From Domibacillus enclensis (GTDB lineage Bacteria > Bacillota > Bacilli > Bacillales > Domibacillaceae), in NCBI RefSeq assembly GCF_900156125.1, contig NZ_FTLX01000006.1, positions 124,001-188,000 on the forward strand: a DNA stretch of 64,000 bases, given 5' to 3'. How positions within the stretch are numbered: position 1 is the stretch's first letter; every line of letters starts with the position of its first letter. Both the position numbers and the translations under genes were made by a program. Positions 34,451 through 42,003 of this stretch are shown piece by piece. The notes below the pieces were generated by a model. That model saw nothing but the letters and a program-made list of their open reading frames with translations. It searched no databases and had not been told where the DNA came from.

Positions 34451-35407
34451 ATGAAGAAATTGGCTGTTTTAACGAGCGGCGGTGACGCACCAGGAATGAA
34501 CGCCGCGATCCGTGCTGTTGTCAAAGCGGCTGATTATTTCGGCATTCGAACAGTTGGCGTTCTGTCTGGCTATGATGGATTGATCAACGGGGATTTTCAA
34601 GAACTGACGGTTCAAGAGGTGGAGAGCCTTGCGTCAAAAGGCGGGACCTTTTTAAAAACGTCCAGGTCGGCAGCCTTTATGACAGAAGAAGGCAGGAAGC
34701 AGGCTATGCACGTGTTAAAAAGCAATGAAATAGAAGCAGTTATTGTGATCGGCGGCGAAGGGTCGTTTAAAGGGGCGCAGAAGCTTCATCAGCTGGGCAT
34801 GCGCACAGCAGCGATCCCTGGAACAATCGACAACGATTTAGATTACACGGAGTTTTCGATTGGCTTCGACACGACATTAAACACGGTGCTTGCTTGTGTA
34901 CGGAAGGTGAAGGATAGCGGCTGCTCTCACGACAAAACAACAATTGTAGAGGTGATGGGGCGGTATTGCGGGGATTTGGCTGTTCATGCCGCGCTTGCAG
35001 GAGAAGGAGATATTATTTCCACACCGGAATGTACACTTTCTTTTGAAGACATCAGCAGCAGGCTTCAAAAAAAGCAGCAAACAGGGCAATCAAATCATCT
35101 CATTATCGTGACGGAACGAATGTATGACCTGCAAAAGCTGCAAGAATATATCGAGGGAAAATTACAGATCAGCATTCGTACGACGGTACTCGGGTTTGTC
35201 CAAAGAGGCGGAGAGCCGTCTGCCTTCGATCGGGTTCTTGCAGCGCGGATGGGTGTGGAAGCAGTGTCATTTCTGAAAAGCGAACAGTCGGGCGCCGCAA
35301 TAGGGATTAAAAACAATCGTCTGATTCATGTTCCGCTGGATGACCTGGAGCAGCAAAAAGCCGACAAAGCAGCAAATGAACAGCTGTTAAGTATGCTGCT
35401 GACGTAA
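34451..35407 (+). CDS. 6-phosphofructokinase-like sugar-phosphate kinase with altered substrate site
   Basis: A 318-residue PfkA-family protein that aligns with E. coli PfkA without gaps through the active site. The ATP loop TSGGDAPGMNAA is kept, as are Asp127 and Asp129 (PGTIDNDL), Arg171 (EVMGR), Glu222, Arg243 and Arg252. Three key positions differ: Glu103 replaces the Mg-site Asp (GGEGS instead of GGDGS), Lys162 replaces Arg162, and Phe249 replaces His249. The latter two contact the fructose 6-phosphate phosphate. The protein may phosphorylate another sugar phosphate. ATG 34451 is preferred to GTG 34442; GCGAGGTGA lies upstream. It is part of the TRAP/transketolase cluster. Confidence 0.8.
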   Translation: MKKLAVLTSGGDAPGMNAAIRAVVKAADYFGIRTVGVLSGYDGLINGDFQELTVQEVESLASKGGTFLKTSRSAAFMTEEGRKQAMHVLKSNEIEAVIVIGGEGSFKGAQKLHQLGMRTAAIPGTIDNDLDYTEFSIGFDTTLNTVLACVRKVKDSGCSHDKTTIVEVMGRYCGDLAVHAALAGEGDIISTPECTLSFEDISSRLQKKQQTGQSNHLIIVTERMYDLQKLQEYIEGKLQISIRTTVLGFVQRGGEPSAFDRVLAARMGVEAVSFLKSEQSGAAIGIKNNRLIHVPLDDLEQQKADKAANEQLLSMLLT

Positions 35408-35503
35408 ATAAAGGACGGGCTGTATGGGCAGGGAGAAAACATGAAAAAACATTTTTATCATCTTTGGCGAGAAGACCCCCTCCTCAAAGTGGTTTTCTTA
35501 GGG

Positions 35504-35690
35504 GGAGGAGATGTCGGCCTCAAAGATTTTGCCATTTTGTCTGACGGCACCGTGTTTAAAAACCCGACATTTTTCCGTTCCCTTGAACAAAAACTGGCGA
35601 AGGAGCAGCGCATTCTCGCACGCCGCAAACAAGGGGCTATCCAGCGAAAGCAGCCACTGGCTGAGGCGAAGAACTATCAAAAACAAATTC
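35504..35690 (+). pseudogene. Remnant of a TnpB (IS605/IS200 OrfB) gene
   Basis: Within a 101-codon open frame (35441-35746), only the middle resembles anything: DVGLKDFAILSDGTVFKNP, FFRSLEQKLAKEQRILARRK and QPLAEAKNYQKQ. These match the start of the RuvC-like core of IS605-family TnpB proteins. Full TnpB is about 370-400 residues, so roughly 60 codons survive. The flanking parts of the frame do not match. No IS ends or partner transposase were seen. It is a decayed insertion between the PFK-like gene and gntR. Confidence 0.72.
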
Positions 35691-35736
35691 TCATGCTGAT
35701 TTTTTTGGTGGCAGGATGTGCGATAGAAAAAATACT

Positions 35737-35763
35737 CCTCCACTGAAAAAAGTGAAGGAGTTC
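35737..35763 (-). terminator. Terminator of the gntR gene (minus strand)
   Basis: Read on the minus strand, AACTCCTTCACT, a T-rich loop and AGTGGAGGAGT form a stem with one mismatch, followed by TATTTTTTC. It lies just after the gntR stop. Confidence 0.7.
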
Positions 35764-35772
35764 AGGTAGGAA

Positions 35773-36474
35773 TTAAACTTTCCAGTAGCGGTTAAACAAA
35801 TTTTTCATATGGTACTTCATTTGTTTAACCGCTTCTTTTTCGTCGTGCTTTTCAATTGCATCAATAAGCGCTTTGTGCTCCTGGAAATTGACATCCCGGT
35901 AGTCAGGGCGCGTAACGGTCCGGTCCCGAATAAACTTCCACATCTCCTGCTGCTTCATGGCATCAATGATGGTGCCCATGAAGGTGATGAACAATTCGTT
36001 ATGGGAGGCTTTTGCAATGCCTCTATGAAGCCGTTCATCTGTTTCGGGAACATAAATGCCCTGCGCTGTTTCTTCTTCCATTTGATTAATGGTTTGTCTA
36101 AGTTCTTGAATATCTTCATCTGTAGCACGCAGCGCCGCTTGCTTGACAATAATGGGTTCAATCGTCATACGCGCCTCCACGATATCTTCAGGAGAAACAG
36201 ACTCAAGAATGAATGAAGATTGCGTTTCACTGCCCATAACCTGCGTGTTTTTGACAAAAGCTCCTTCGCCCTGGCGCGAGTAAATAATGCCGTTCATTTC
36301 CAGGGCAGATAGAGCCTGGCGAATCGGTGCACGGCTTACGCCAAACTGATTGCAAAGCTCGCGCTCAGACGGAAGCTTATCACCAATCTTCAATGAACCT
36401 CCTTGGATTTCTGAAAGGATCTGATTGTAAATTTGAATGTACAGTTTTTTATTGGAAACCGGGTTAAAGTTCAT
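35773..36474 (-). CDS. GntR-family regulator (FadR/FCD type)
   Basis: A 233-residue regulator. The winged helix N-terminal domain has LKIGDKLPSERELCNQFGVSR, then RQALSALEMNGIIYSRQGEGAFV. The C-terminal FCD ligand domain has VEARMTIEPIIVKQAA, the His-rich DERLHRGIAKASHN and FQEHKALIDAIEKHDEKEA. FCD members bind small organic acids, often through a metal held by these histidines. The matching boxes TTGTNNNACAA occur before the transketolase genes, before the SR1P gene and before tpx. The frame reaches a TTG at 36492, but ATG 36474 has a suitably spaced AGAGAAGTG. It reads divergently from rpiB. Confidence 0.82.
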   Translation of the reverse strand: MNFNPVSNKKLYIQIYNQILSEIQGGSLKIGDKLPSERELCNQFGVSRAPIRQALSALEMNGIIYSRQGEGAFVKNTQVMGSETQSSFILESVSPEDIVEARMTIEPIIVKQAALRATDEDIQELRQTINQMEEETAQGIYVPETDERLHRGIAKASHNELFITFMGTIIDAMKQQEMWKFIRDRTVTRPDYRDVNFQEHKALIDAIEKHDEKEAVKQMKYHMKNLFNRYWKV

Positions 36475-36586
36475 AGGAATCACTTCTCTCAACAGGTTTT
36501 AACTTATGAATAGTATATATCTTTCTTTTTTTGAAGGCAAAGCAATCAAAAAAATTTAACAAACTAAAGAGACAGGAGCGGTAAAA

Positions 36587-37039
36587 ATGAAAGTAGCCAT
36601 TGCCTCAGACCACGGCGGCATCCATATCCGCAAAGAAATTATCAGCTTATTGGATGAATTAAAGATCCCTTATGTGGATCTAGGCTGTGAATGTGAATCA
36701 TCTGTTGATTATCCCGACTACGCCGTGCCGGTTGCTGAAAAAGTAGCAGGCGGAGAAGCAGACCGCGGCATTTTAATCTGCGGAACAGGTATCGGCATGA
36801 GCATTGCCGCAAATAAAGTAAAAGGAGTACGGTGTGCGCTCGTACACGACACATTCAGTGCAAAAGCAACAAGAGAGCATAATAACTCCAACGTGCTGGC
36901 AATGGGAGAGCGCGTCATCGGTCCGGGCCTTGCACGCGATATCGCGAAAATATGGCTGGAAACGCCTTTTGATGGGGGCGGACGGCATGAGCAGCGGGTC
37001 AACAAAGTCTCGCTTATCGAACAGCGCTCACCGGAGTAA
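36587..37039 (+). CDS. rpiB: RpiB/LacAB-family sugar-phosphate isomerase
   Basis: A 150-residue isomerase of the RpiB/LacA-LacB family. It has the N-terminal IASDHGG (Asp8, His9), the catalytic Cys65 in GILICGTGIGMSIAANK and His98 in REHNNSNVLAMG. Typical substrates are ribose 5-phosphate, allose 6-phosphate, galactose 6-phosphate and tetrose phosphates, so the exact sugar is open. It belongs to the GntR-controlled cluster with the split transketolase. Start ATG 36587 after ACAGGAGCGG. A strong terminator follows. Confidence 0.85.
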   Translation: MKVAIASDHGGIHIRKEIISLLDELKIPYVDLGCECESSVDYPDYAVPVAEKVAGGEADRGILICGTGIGMSIAANKVKGVRCALVHDTFSAKATREHNNSNVLAMGERVIGPGLARDIAKIWLETPFDGGGRHEQRVNKVSLIEQRSPE

Positions 37040-37042
37040 AGA

Positions 37043-37074
37043 AAAACAGCGGGAAAACAGCCCGCTGTTTTTTC
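37043..37074 (+). terminator. Terminator between rpiB and tpx
   Basis: AAACAGCGGG (37044-37053) and CCCGCTGTTT (37061-37070) form a perfect stem followed by TTT. It lies between converging genes and may serve both strands. Confidence 0.85.
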
Positions 37075-37076
37075 GT

Positions 37077-37577
37077 TTATTTACTGTTTTTGGCTGCCTC
37101 AATCGCTGATTCGTAATTGGGGTGGTTGGTTCCCTCGGGCACATACTCCACATATGTAATCATGTCATTTGAATCGACGATAAATACGGCACGAGCTAAA
37201 AGTCTGAATTCTTTCATACCGACACCGTAGCTCTCTGCGAATGAAAAATCACGGTGGTCAGAAAACGTTTTTGCATGCTCCAACCCAGAAGCCGCACACC
37301 ATCTTTTTTGAGCGAATGGCAGATCGGCTGAAATGGTCAAAACCTCTACATGATCAAGCTTTGAAGCTTCTTCATTGAACCGGCGTGTCTGTGCATCACA
37401 TACGCCAGTGTCAATCGAAGGAACAGCACTGAAGATACGTACTTTTCCGGCTGTATCAGCCAGTGAAACCTCTTTTAAATCGTTGGATAAAACAGTGAAG
37501 TCTGGTGCTTTGTCTCCTGCTTTCAGCTCGGTTCCCAGTAATGTAACAGGGTTATTAATAAACGTTACGTTCGCCAT
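37077..37577 (-). CDS. tpx: Thiol peroxidase
   Basis: An atypical 2-Cys peroxiredoxin of 166 residues that reduces hydroperoxides with thioredoxin. The peroxidatic Cys60 lies in [13 protein letters not shown] and the resolving Cys94 in KRWCAAS. The sequence and length match Bacillus Tpx. AAGGAGGAAT lies before the ATG at 37577 on the minus strand. It is not an obvious member of the sugar cluster. Its promoter -35 overlaps a GntR-type box, so it may be affected by the cluster regulator. Confidence 0.95.
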   Translation of the reverse strand: MANVTFINNPVTLLGTELKAGDKAPDFTVLSNDLKEVSLADTAGKVRIFSAVPSIDTGVCDAQTRRFNEEASKLDHVEVLTISADLPFAQKRWCAASGLEHAKTFSDHRDFSFAESYGVGMKEFRLLARAVFIVDSNDMITYVEYVPEGTNHPNYESAIEAAKNSK

Positions 37578-37609
37578 CCTGATTCCTCCTTGTATTAAAG
37601 TCTACTATT

Positions 37610-37638
37610 ATTATAAATGTTGTATACTTGTATTACAA
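37610..37638 (-). promoter_or_regulatory. tpx promoter overlapping a GntR-type box
   Basis: On the minus strand TTGTAA (37638-37633), a 17-nt spacer and TATAAT (37615-37610) form the tpx promoter. TTGTATTACAA (37628-37638) covers the -35, in the longer context ACTTGTATTACAAGT. It is the same word as the box at 28531 and could belong to tpx or to the vanished TRAP gene on the other side. Confidence 0.6.
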
Positions 37639-37721
37639 GTGTGTAAGCGATTAATTTTTCGCTTCAGGAGTTTCCTTAGCCTGATTTGATGCAGATAAGG
37701 AAGTGTTTAAGCATTGGGACA

Positions 37722-37892
37722 TTAACGCCGCCACTGGGGACACTTATGTTCACTACGTGTGCAATAACAGGTACAAAGGTGAAGGACTTTGTAAAGGAAA
37801 GCTGGCCGTTTTTAGTTGTCATGGTTGTGGCCGCATTGATTATCGCGTTCATTCCAGGCATCTCCATGTGGCTGCCTGCGAATATGTCTTAA
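37722..37892 (+). pseudogene. C-terminal remnant of a second TRAP large permease (dctM)
   Basis: About 57 codons remain, beginning at TLTPPLGTLMFTTCAITG and ending at a membrane helix with AFIPGISMWLPANMS and a stop. This is the characteristic DctM C-terminus. The rest of the ~425-codon gene is missing. The sequence differs clearly from the intact DctM at 33095-34366 (for example GVNLFVGSGI), so it comes from another TRAP system and is not a recent partial duplicate. A GntR-type box lies about 85 bases upstream. Confidence 0.75.
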
Positions 37893-37905
37893 TTCTTTTT
37901 AAAAG

Positions 37906-37940
37906 AGCACCCATTTCCATAGTAAAAGGGAGTGGGTGCT
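37906..37940 (-). terminator. Terminator of the LacI-type gene (minus strand)
   Basis: AGCACCCA (37906-37913) and TGGGTGCT (37933-37940) form an 8-base stem. Read on the minus strand it is followed by CTTTTAAAAAG. It lies between the dctM relic and the end of the LacI-family gene. Confidence 0.55.
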
Positions 37941-38003
37941 GAAGTTAGTTAAAACAGGGATAAAAGTGAAGATCCATTTTTGATGTTTTCAATTCGCTTT
38001 TTT

Positions 38004-38993
38004 TTATGCAGGATTCACCCTCGCACACGAATTGCGCTCCGTTAAAACCGGCTCCAGCGTTCGAGTCAGTGGCTCAGAAGACTTGTGGTCAAGCTGCTCG
38101 AATAGAAGTGAAACGATTTGTTCGGCAATAAGCTCCACTGGGACACCGATACTCGTTAAAGGCACTTCAAGGGTCGCCATTTGGGGAATGTTGTCGTACC
38201 CAATAATCGAAATATCCTTTGGAATGATCAAGTTCGTTTCTCGTAATGCCCGGACGACGCCAGCGCTAATATCGTAGCTGGCGCCAATGATGGCGGTAGG
38301 GCGGGTAGCCGCACGCAGCATCCGCTTTGTTGCCTGGTAGCCGTCAAACCATTCAAGGCCGGCTGAATTAATGAAAGAGTGCGGATGAACGGGCAGCTGA
38401 AAGTGGTTCATCGCTTTTTGGAAGCCCATGTATTTTTCCTGCTGGCGGGAATCGATCGGCGAAAAGTCTCCGATAAACGAAATGGATCGGTGCCCGAGCT
38501 GCTGTAAGTAGTCTACTGCCTGCAGCATTGCCTGCTGGTAATTCACATCAATGAGCGAAAACGGGTGTTGCCGGCCTGCCCCGTAGGACACGACCGGGAA
38601 AGGGGCCGTCAGACGAGTGGAAACAACGCTTTCTTCATCAAAAATAATGGCCCCATCCACATGAAATCGTTTAAACAGCTCCAGTGAAGAATCAACTGGA
38701 TTCACAGATAAAAACATCGAAAAACCGCGCTTTTTAATTTCATTGTTTAATTGGGTGACAAGTGTGGAGTGGGCAGCCCGCTCCAGCGTTGGCCAGATTA
38801 AGCCAATTGTTTTGGACTGCTTTGTGACGAGCTGCTTAGCGGCAAAGTTTGGCTCATAGCCCATCTGGCGGGCAGCTGTTAAAATTTTTTCTTTCGTTTT
38901 CGGCTGTACGAGCGGGCTGTCATTTAACGCTTTTGAAACGGTTGAATAACTGACGCCGGCCGCTTTTGCGATATCTTTTATTGTAATGGCCAT
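38004..38993 (-). CDS. LacI-family repressor of hexuronate use (UxaR/ExuR-like)
   Basis: A 329-residue LacI-family regulator. The N-terminal helix-turn-helix and hinge are ITIKDIAKAAGVSYSTVSKA and QMGYEPNFAAKQLV. The periplasmic-binding-like core has VDGAIIFDEE, ISFIGDF and ISIIGYDNIPQMA. It is transcribed away from uxaC, and a perfect 22-base palindrome centred on AACGTT lies between the genes. It is therefore the likely repressor of uxaC-uxaB-uxaA, with galacturonate, tagaturonate or a later keto acid as inducer. ATG at 38993. Confidence 0.88.
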   Translation of the reverse strand: MAITIKDIAKAAGVSYSTVSKALNDSPLVQPKTKEKILTAARQMGYEPNFAAKQLVTKQSKTIGLIWPTLERAAHSTLVTQLNNEIKKRGFSMFLSVNPVDSSLELFKRFHVDGAIIFDEESVVSTRLTAPFPVVSYGAGRQHPFSLIDVNYQQAMLQAVDYLQQLGHRSISFIGDFSPIDSRQQEKYMGFQKAMNHFQLPVHPHSFINSAGLEWFDGYQATKRMLRAATRPTAIIGASYDISAGVVRALRETNLIIPKDISIIGYDNIPQMATLEVPLTSIGVPVELIAEQIVSLLFEQLDHKSSEPLTRTLEPVLTERNSCARVNPA

Positions 38994-39055
38994 AAGATCA
39001 CCTGATTTGCTTTTTCTTCATCTTATCTTAAAAAAACAAGGGGATCAATGAATGG

Positions 39056-39104
39056 TTGCAATAAATAACAAAATAAATTAATATAATAACAACGTTGTTA
39101 TTAT
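39056..39104 (+). promoter_or_regulatory. uxaC promoter and LacI-type operator
   Basis: TTGCAA (39056-39061) and TATAAT (39082-39087) are candidate -35 and -10 elements (20-nt spacer; TTAATA at 39078 would give 16). The palindrome at 39083-39104 has half-site ATAATAACAAC and its exact mirror GTTGTTATTAT. It overlaps the -10 and ends just before the ribosome site, so repressor binding would block transcription. Confidence 0.8.
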
Positions 39105-39122
39105 GAGGTGGAGGCGAATTCA

Positions 39123-40574
39123 TTGAAATCATTCATGGACGACCAGTTTTTATTGACCAATAAGATAGCGGTTACATTGTATGAAGAATATGCAAAGGAC
39201 ATGCCGATTATTGATTACCATTGCCACTTGAGCCCGAAGGAAATATATGAAAACAAGCAATTCGCAACGATTACAGAGGCATGGCTTTACGGGGATCACT
39301 ACAAGTGGCGGCTTATGCGGGCAAACGGAGTGCCGGAATCACATGTAACAGGCGATGCGTCAGATTATGAAAAGTTTATGGCGTGGGCAAAAACCGTACC
39401 GATGACGATCGGCAACCCGCTTTACAACTGGACACATCTGGAACTGCAGCGGTTCTTCGATATTCACGATATTTTAAATGAACAGAGTGCTCCGGCTATT
39501 TGGGAAAAAGTAAACGAGCGGTTGACGAGCGGCAAAATGAACGCACGGGACTTGATTCGCGATTCAAACGTGAAGGTCGTTTGTACAACGGATGATCCGG
39601 TGGATTCGCTGGAATACCACCAGAAGCTTCTAGATGAAGGGGATTTCAACGTGAAGGTTGTGCCGGGATTCCGTCCGGATAAAGGGCTTGAGCTAAACCG
39701 CGATCTGTTTGCGGAATGGGTGGGTACCCTCGGAGAAGCAGCGAAAATAGACATCCGCAGCTACGATGATTTCTTGCGGGCACTTGAAGCGCGGATTGAC
39801 TTTTTCCATCAAACAGGCGGACGTGTATCAGACCATGCCCTTGACCGGGTGCTGTATGCCGAAACGACAAAAGAAGAAGCGGCTGGTATTTTTGCGAAGG
39901 CACTGAACGGTGAAAAAGTATCAATAGAAGAAGAAGCGAAATATAAAACGTATACGCTGACGTTTTTAGGCGAAGAGTACGCAAAGCGCGGCTGGGTGAT
40001 GCAGTATCACATGCATGCCCACCGGAACAACAATACGCGCATGTTTGACGCTCTTGGACCGGATACAGGCTATGACAGCATGAATGATGAGCCGCTTGCC
40101 ATGCCTCTTGTCGGGCTGTTAAGTGCACTGGACCGCTCGGGGCAGCTGCCGAAAACGGTGCTGTATTCATTAAATCCGAAAGACAATTATACGATTGCCA
40201 GTGTGACGGGCAGCTTCCAGGGCGGCGGCATTCCGGGCAAAATCCAGTTTGGCACGGCGTGGTGGTTTAATGACCAGAAGGACGGCATGCTCGATCAAAT
40301 GAAGGCGCTTGCCAACCTTGGCCTGTTCAGCCAGTTTATCGGCATGCTGACGGATTCGCGCAGCTTCTTATCCTATACGCGGCATGAGTATTTCCGCCGT
40401 CTCGTTTGCGACCTGGTCGGCTCGTGGGCAGAGCAGGGAGAGGTGCCGAACGACCTGGCGCTTTTAGGTGGAATTGTGAAAGGCATTTGCTATGAAAATG
40501 CGGCCGCTTATTTTGACTTTGGACTAAAGGAAGGAGGCGGTCTCGTTGAAGCGTCTGGACAAAACCGTGCATAA
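39123..40574 (+). CDS. uxaC: Glucuronate/galacturonate isomerase
   Basis: This isomerase converts D-galacturonate to D-tagaturonate (and glucuronate to fructuronate). The 483 residues match the UxaC family of the amidohydrolase superfamily, with the metal motif DYHCHLSP near the start and WVMQYHMHAHRNNN in the middle. TTG 39123 is preferred over GTG 39108, because GGAGG lies at 39110-39114 and KSFMDDQFLL is the usual N-terminus. It takes galacturonate released by the GH4 enzyme at 25889. It overlaps uxaB by 29 bases. Confidence 0.92.
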   Translation: MKSFMDDQFLLTNKIAVTLYEEYAKDMPIIDYHCHLSPKEIYENKQFATITEAWLYGDHYKWRLMRANGVPESHVTGDASDYEKFMAWAKTVPMTIGNPLYNWTHLELQRFFDIHDILNEQSAPAIWEKVNERLTSGKMNARDLIRDSNVKVVCTTDDPVDSLEYHQKLLDEGDFNVKVVPGFRPDKGLELNRDLFAEWVGTLGEAAKIDIRSYDDFLRALEARIDFFHQTGGRVSDHALDRVLYAETTKEEAAGIFAKALNGEKVSIEEEAKYKTYTLTFLGEEYAKRGWVMQYHMHAHRNNNTRMFDALGPDTGYDSMNDEPLAMPLVGLLSALDRSGQLPKTVLYSLNPKDNYTIASVTGSFQGGGIPGKIQFGTAWWFNDQKDGMLDQMKALANLGLFSQFIGMLTDSRSFLSYTRHEYFRRLVCDLVGSWAEQGEVPNDLALLGGIVKGICYENAAAYFDFGLKEGGGLVEASGQNRA

Positions 40575-42003
40575 AAAAACAGGCCGGCCTGAAAAAGTTC
40601 TTCAGTTTGGCACCGGGAATTTTCTCCGGGCTTTTACGGACTGGATGATTCACCGCATGAACGCGGAAACAGATTTCAACGGCAGTGTCGTCGTTGTGCA
40701 ATCAACAAAACGCGGGGCGGCAGAAACCATCAACGAACAGGACGGCCTGTACACGCTGTTCCTGCAGGGGCTGCTCGACGGGAACGCGGTGCGGCAGCAT
40801 GAGGTTATTGAATCAATTAGCCGTGCACTGAATGTTCATGAAGAGTGGGATGAATATATGGCGCTCGCTGAAAGCGCGGATTTGCGATTTGTCGTGTCCA
40901 ACACAACAGAAGCAGGCATCGCCTTTGATCCGAAAGACGAGCTGGACAGCCGGCCGCAAAATAGTTTTCCTGGGAAATTAACAGCGTTGTTATATAAGCG
41001 GTTCAAGCATTTCGAAGGAGATCCATCCAAAGGGCTGATTATGATTCCATGTGAATTGATTGATCAAAATGGTGAGGCGTTAAAGAAAATCGTTCATCGA
41101 TACGCAGATGAATGGCAGCTCGGTCCAGTTTTTAAACACTGGGTTGAGGAAGCGAATACGTTTTGTAACAGCCTCGTTGACCGGATCGTGCCCGGATTTC
41201 CGAAAGATAACGTCAATGAATTAGAAAACGAAGCCGGGTTCAGCGACCGGCTGATGACAGTCGGCGAGCACTATCACTTGTGGGCGATTGAAGGACCGGA
41301 ATGGCTTGAGCAGGTGTTTCCGGCACACAAAGCCGGGCTGAATGTGAAGGTTGTCGAGGATCTGGCTCCTTACCGGCTGAGCAAGGTGTACATGTTAAAC
41401 GGTGCTCATACGGCGTTAACCCCGGTGGCGCTGCTTGCCGGCATTGAAACGGTTAAAGAAACCGTTACGAGCGAAGAAACAAAAGCATTTGTGGAAGAGC
41501 TGATGTTTCAAGAGATTATTCCATCTCTGGATTTGCCAAAGGAGGAAACGGTGGCGTTTGCGAATGACGTATTGAGCCGGTTTGCGAACCCATTCATTCA
41601 TCATTACGTGAAAAGCATTGCGCTCAATGCCATGCCGAAGTTTAAAACGAGAAATGTGCCGGTGCTGGTCAAGCATGTGGAGCAGTTCGGGGAAGTGCCG
41701 GAGCGGATTGCCCTGGCACTGGCAGCGTGGATTCATGTGTACAAGGAAAGCGCAACAGATGATGAGCAGATTGTGGCATTTTTCCGCGGGCAGTGGGAGT
41801 CATGTGACGGAACAGAAGAAGCGCTTCGCCTGATGACAGAACACGTTCTTGCCTACGAGCCGCTCTGGGAGCAAAACTTAAATGACATCCCGGGCTTGAC
41901 GGAAGCGGTCGTGGGATTTGTACAGGGGATTGAACAACAGGGTGTGCTGAACATGATAAGAAAGGCGGGTGTAGAAGTTGAAAGATACGCTGATCATCCA
42001 TGA
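40546..42003 (+). CDS. uxaB: Tagaturonate reductase (altronate oxidoreductase)
   Basis: An NAD-dependent long-chain mannitol dehydrogenase-family enzyme of 485 residues that reduces D-tagaturonate to D-altronate. The N-terminal cofactor region reads VLQFGTGNFLRAFTDWMI. FVVSNTTEAGIAF, MIPCELIDQNG and the catalytic Lys segment KVYMLNGAHTAL are family features. The start is TTG 40546 after AAGGAGGCGG, within the end of uxaC. It is the second gene of uxaC-uxaB-uxaA. Confidence 0.92.
   Translation: MKRLDKTVHKKTGRPEKVLQFGTGNFLRAFTDWMIHRMNAETDFNGSVVVVQSTKRGAAETINEQDGLYTLFLQGLLDGNAVRQHEVIESISRALNVHEEWDEYMALAESADLRFVVSNTTEAGIAFDPKDELDSRPQNSFPGKLTALLYKRFKHFEGDPSKGLIMIPCELIDQNGEALKKIVHRYADEWQLGPVFKHWVEEANTFCNSLVDRIVPGFPKDNVNELENEAGFSDRLMTVGEHYHLWAIEGPEWLEQVFPAHKAGLNVKVVEDLAPYRLSKVYMLNGAHTALTPVALLAGIETVKETVTSEETKAFVEELMFQEIIPSLDLPKEETVAFANDVLSRFANPFIHHYVKSIALNAMPKFKTRNVPVLVKHVEQFGEVPERIALALAAWIHVYKESATDDEQIVAFFRGQWESCDGTEEALRLMTEHVLAYEPLWEQNLNDIPGLTEAVVGFVQGIEQQGVLNMIRKAGVEVERYADHP

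Noticed and set aside
35441-35746. Intact 101-residue hypothetical protein
   Set aside because: Only the middle matches anything (TnpB), and the ends are unrelated sequence; treated as a pseudogene.
37686-37892. Small intact membrane protein
   Set aside because: The sequence is the C-terminus of a TRAP large permease with the rest missing, and no ribosome site precedes the ATG.
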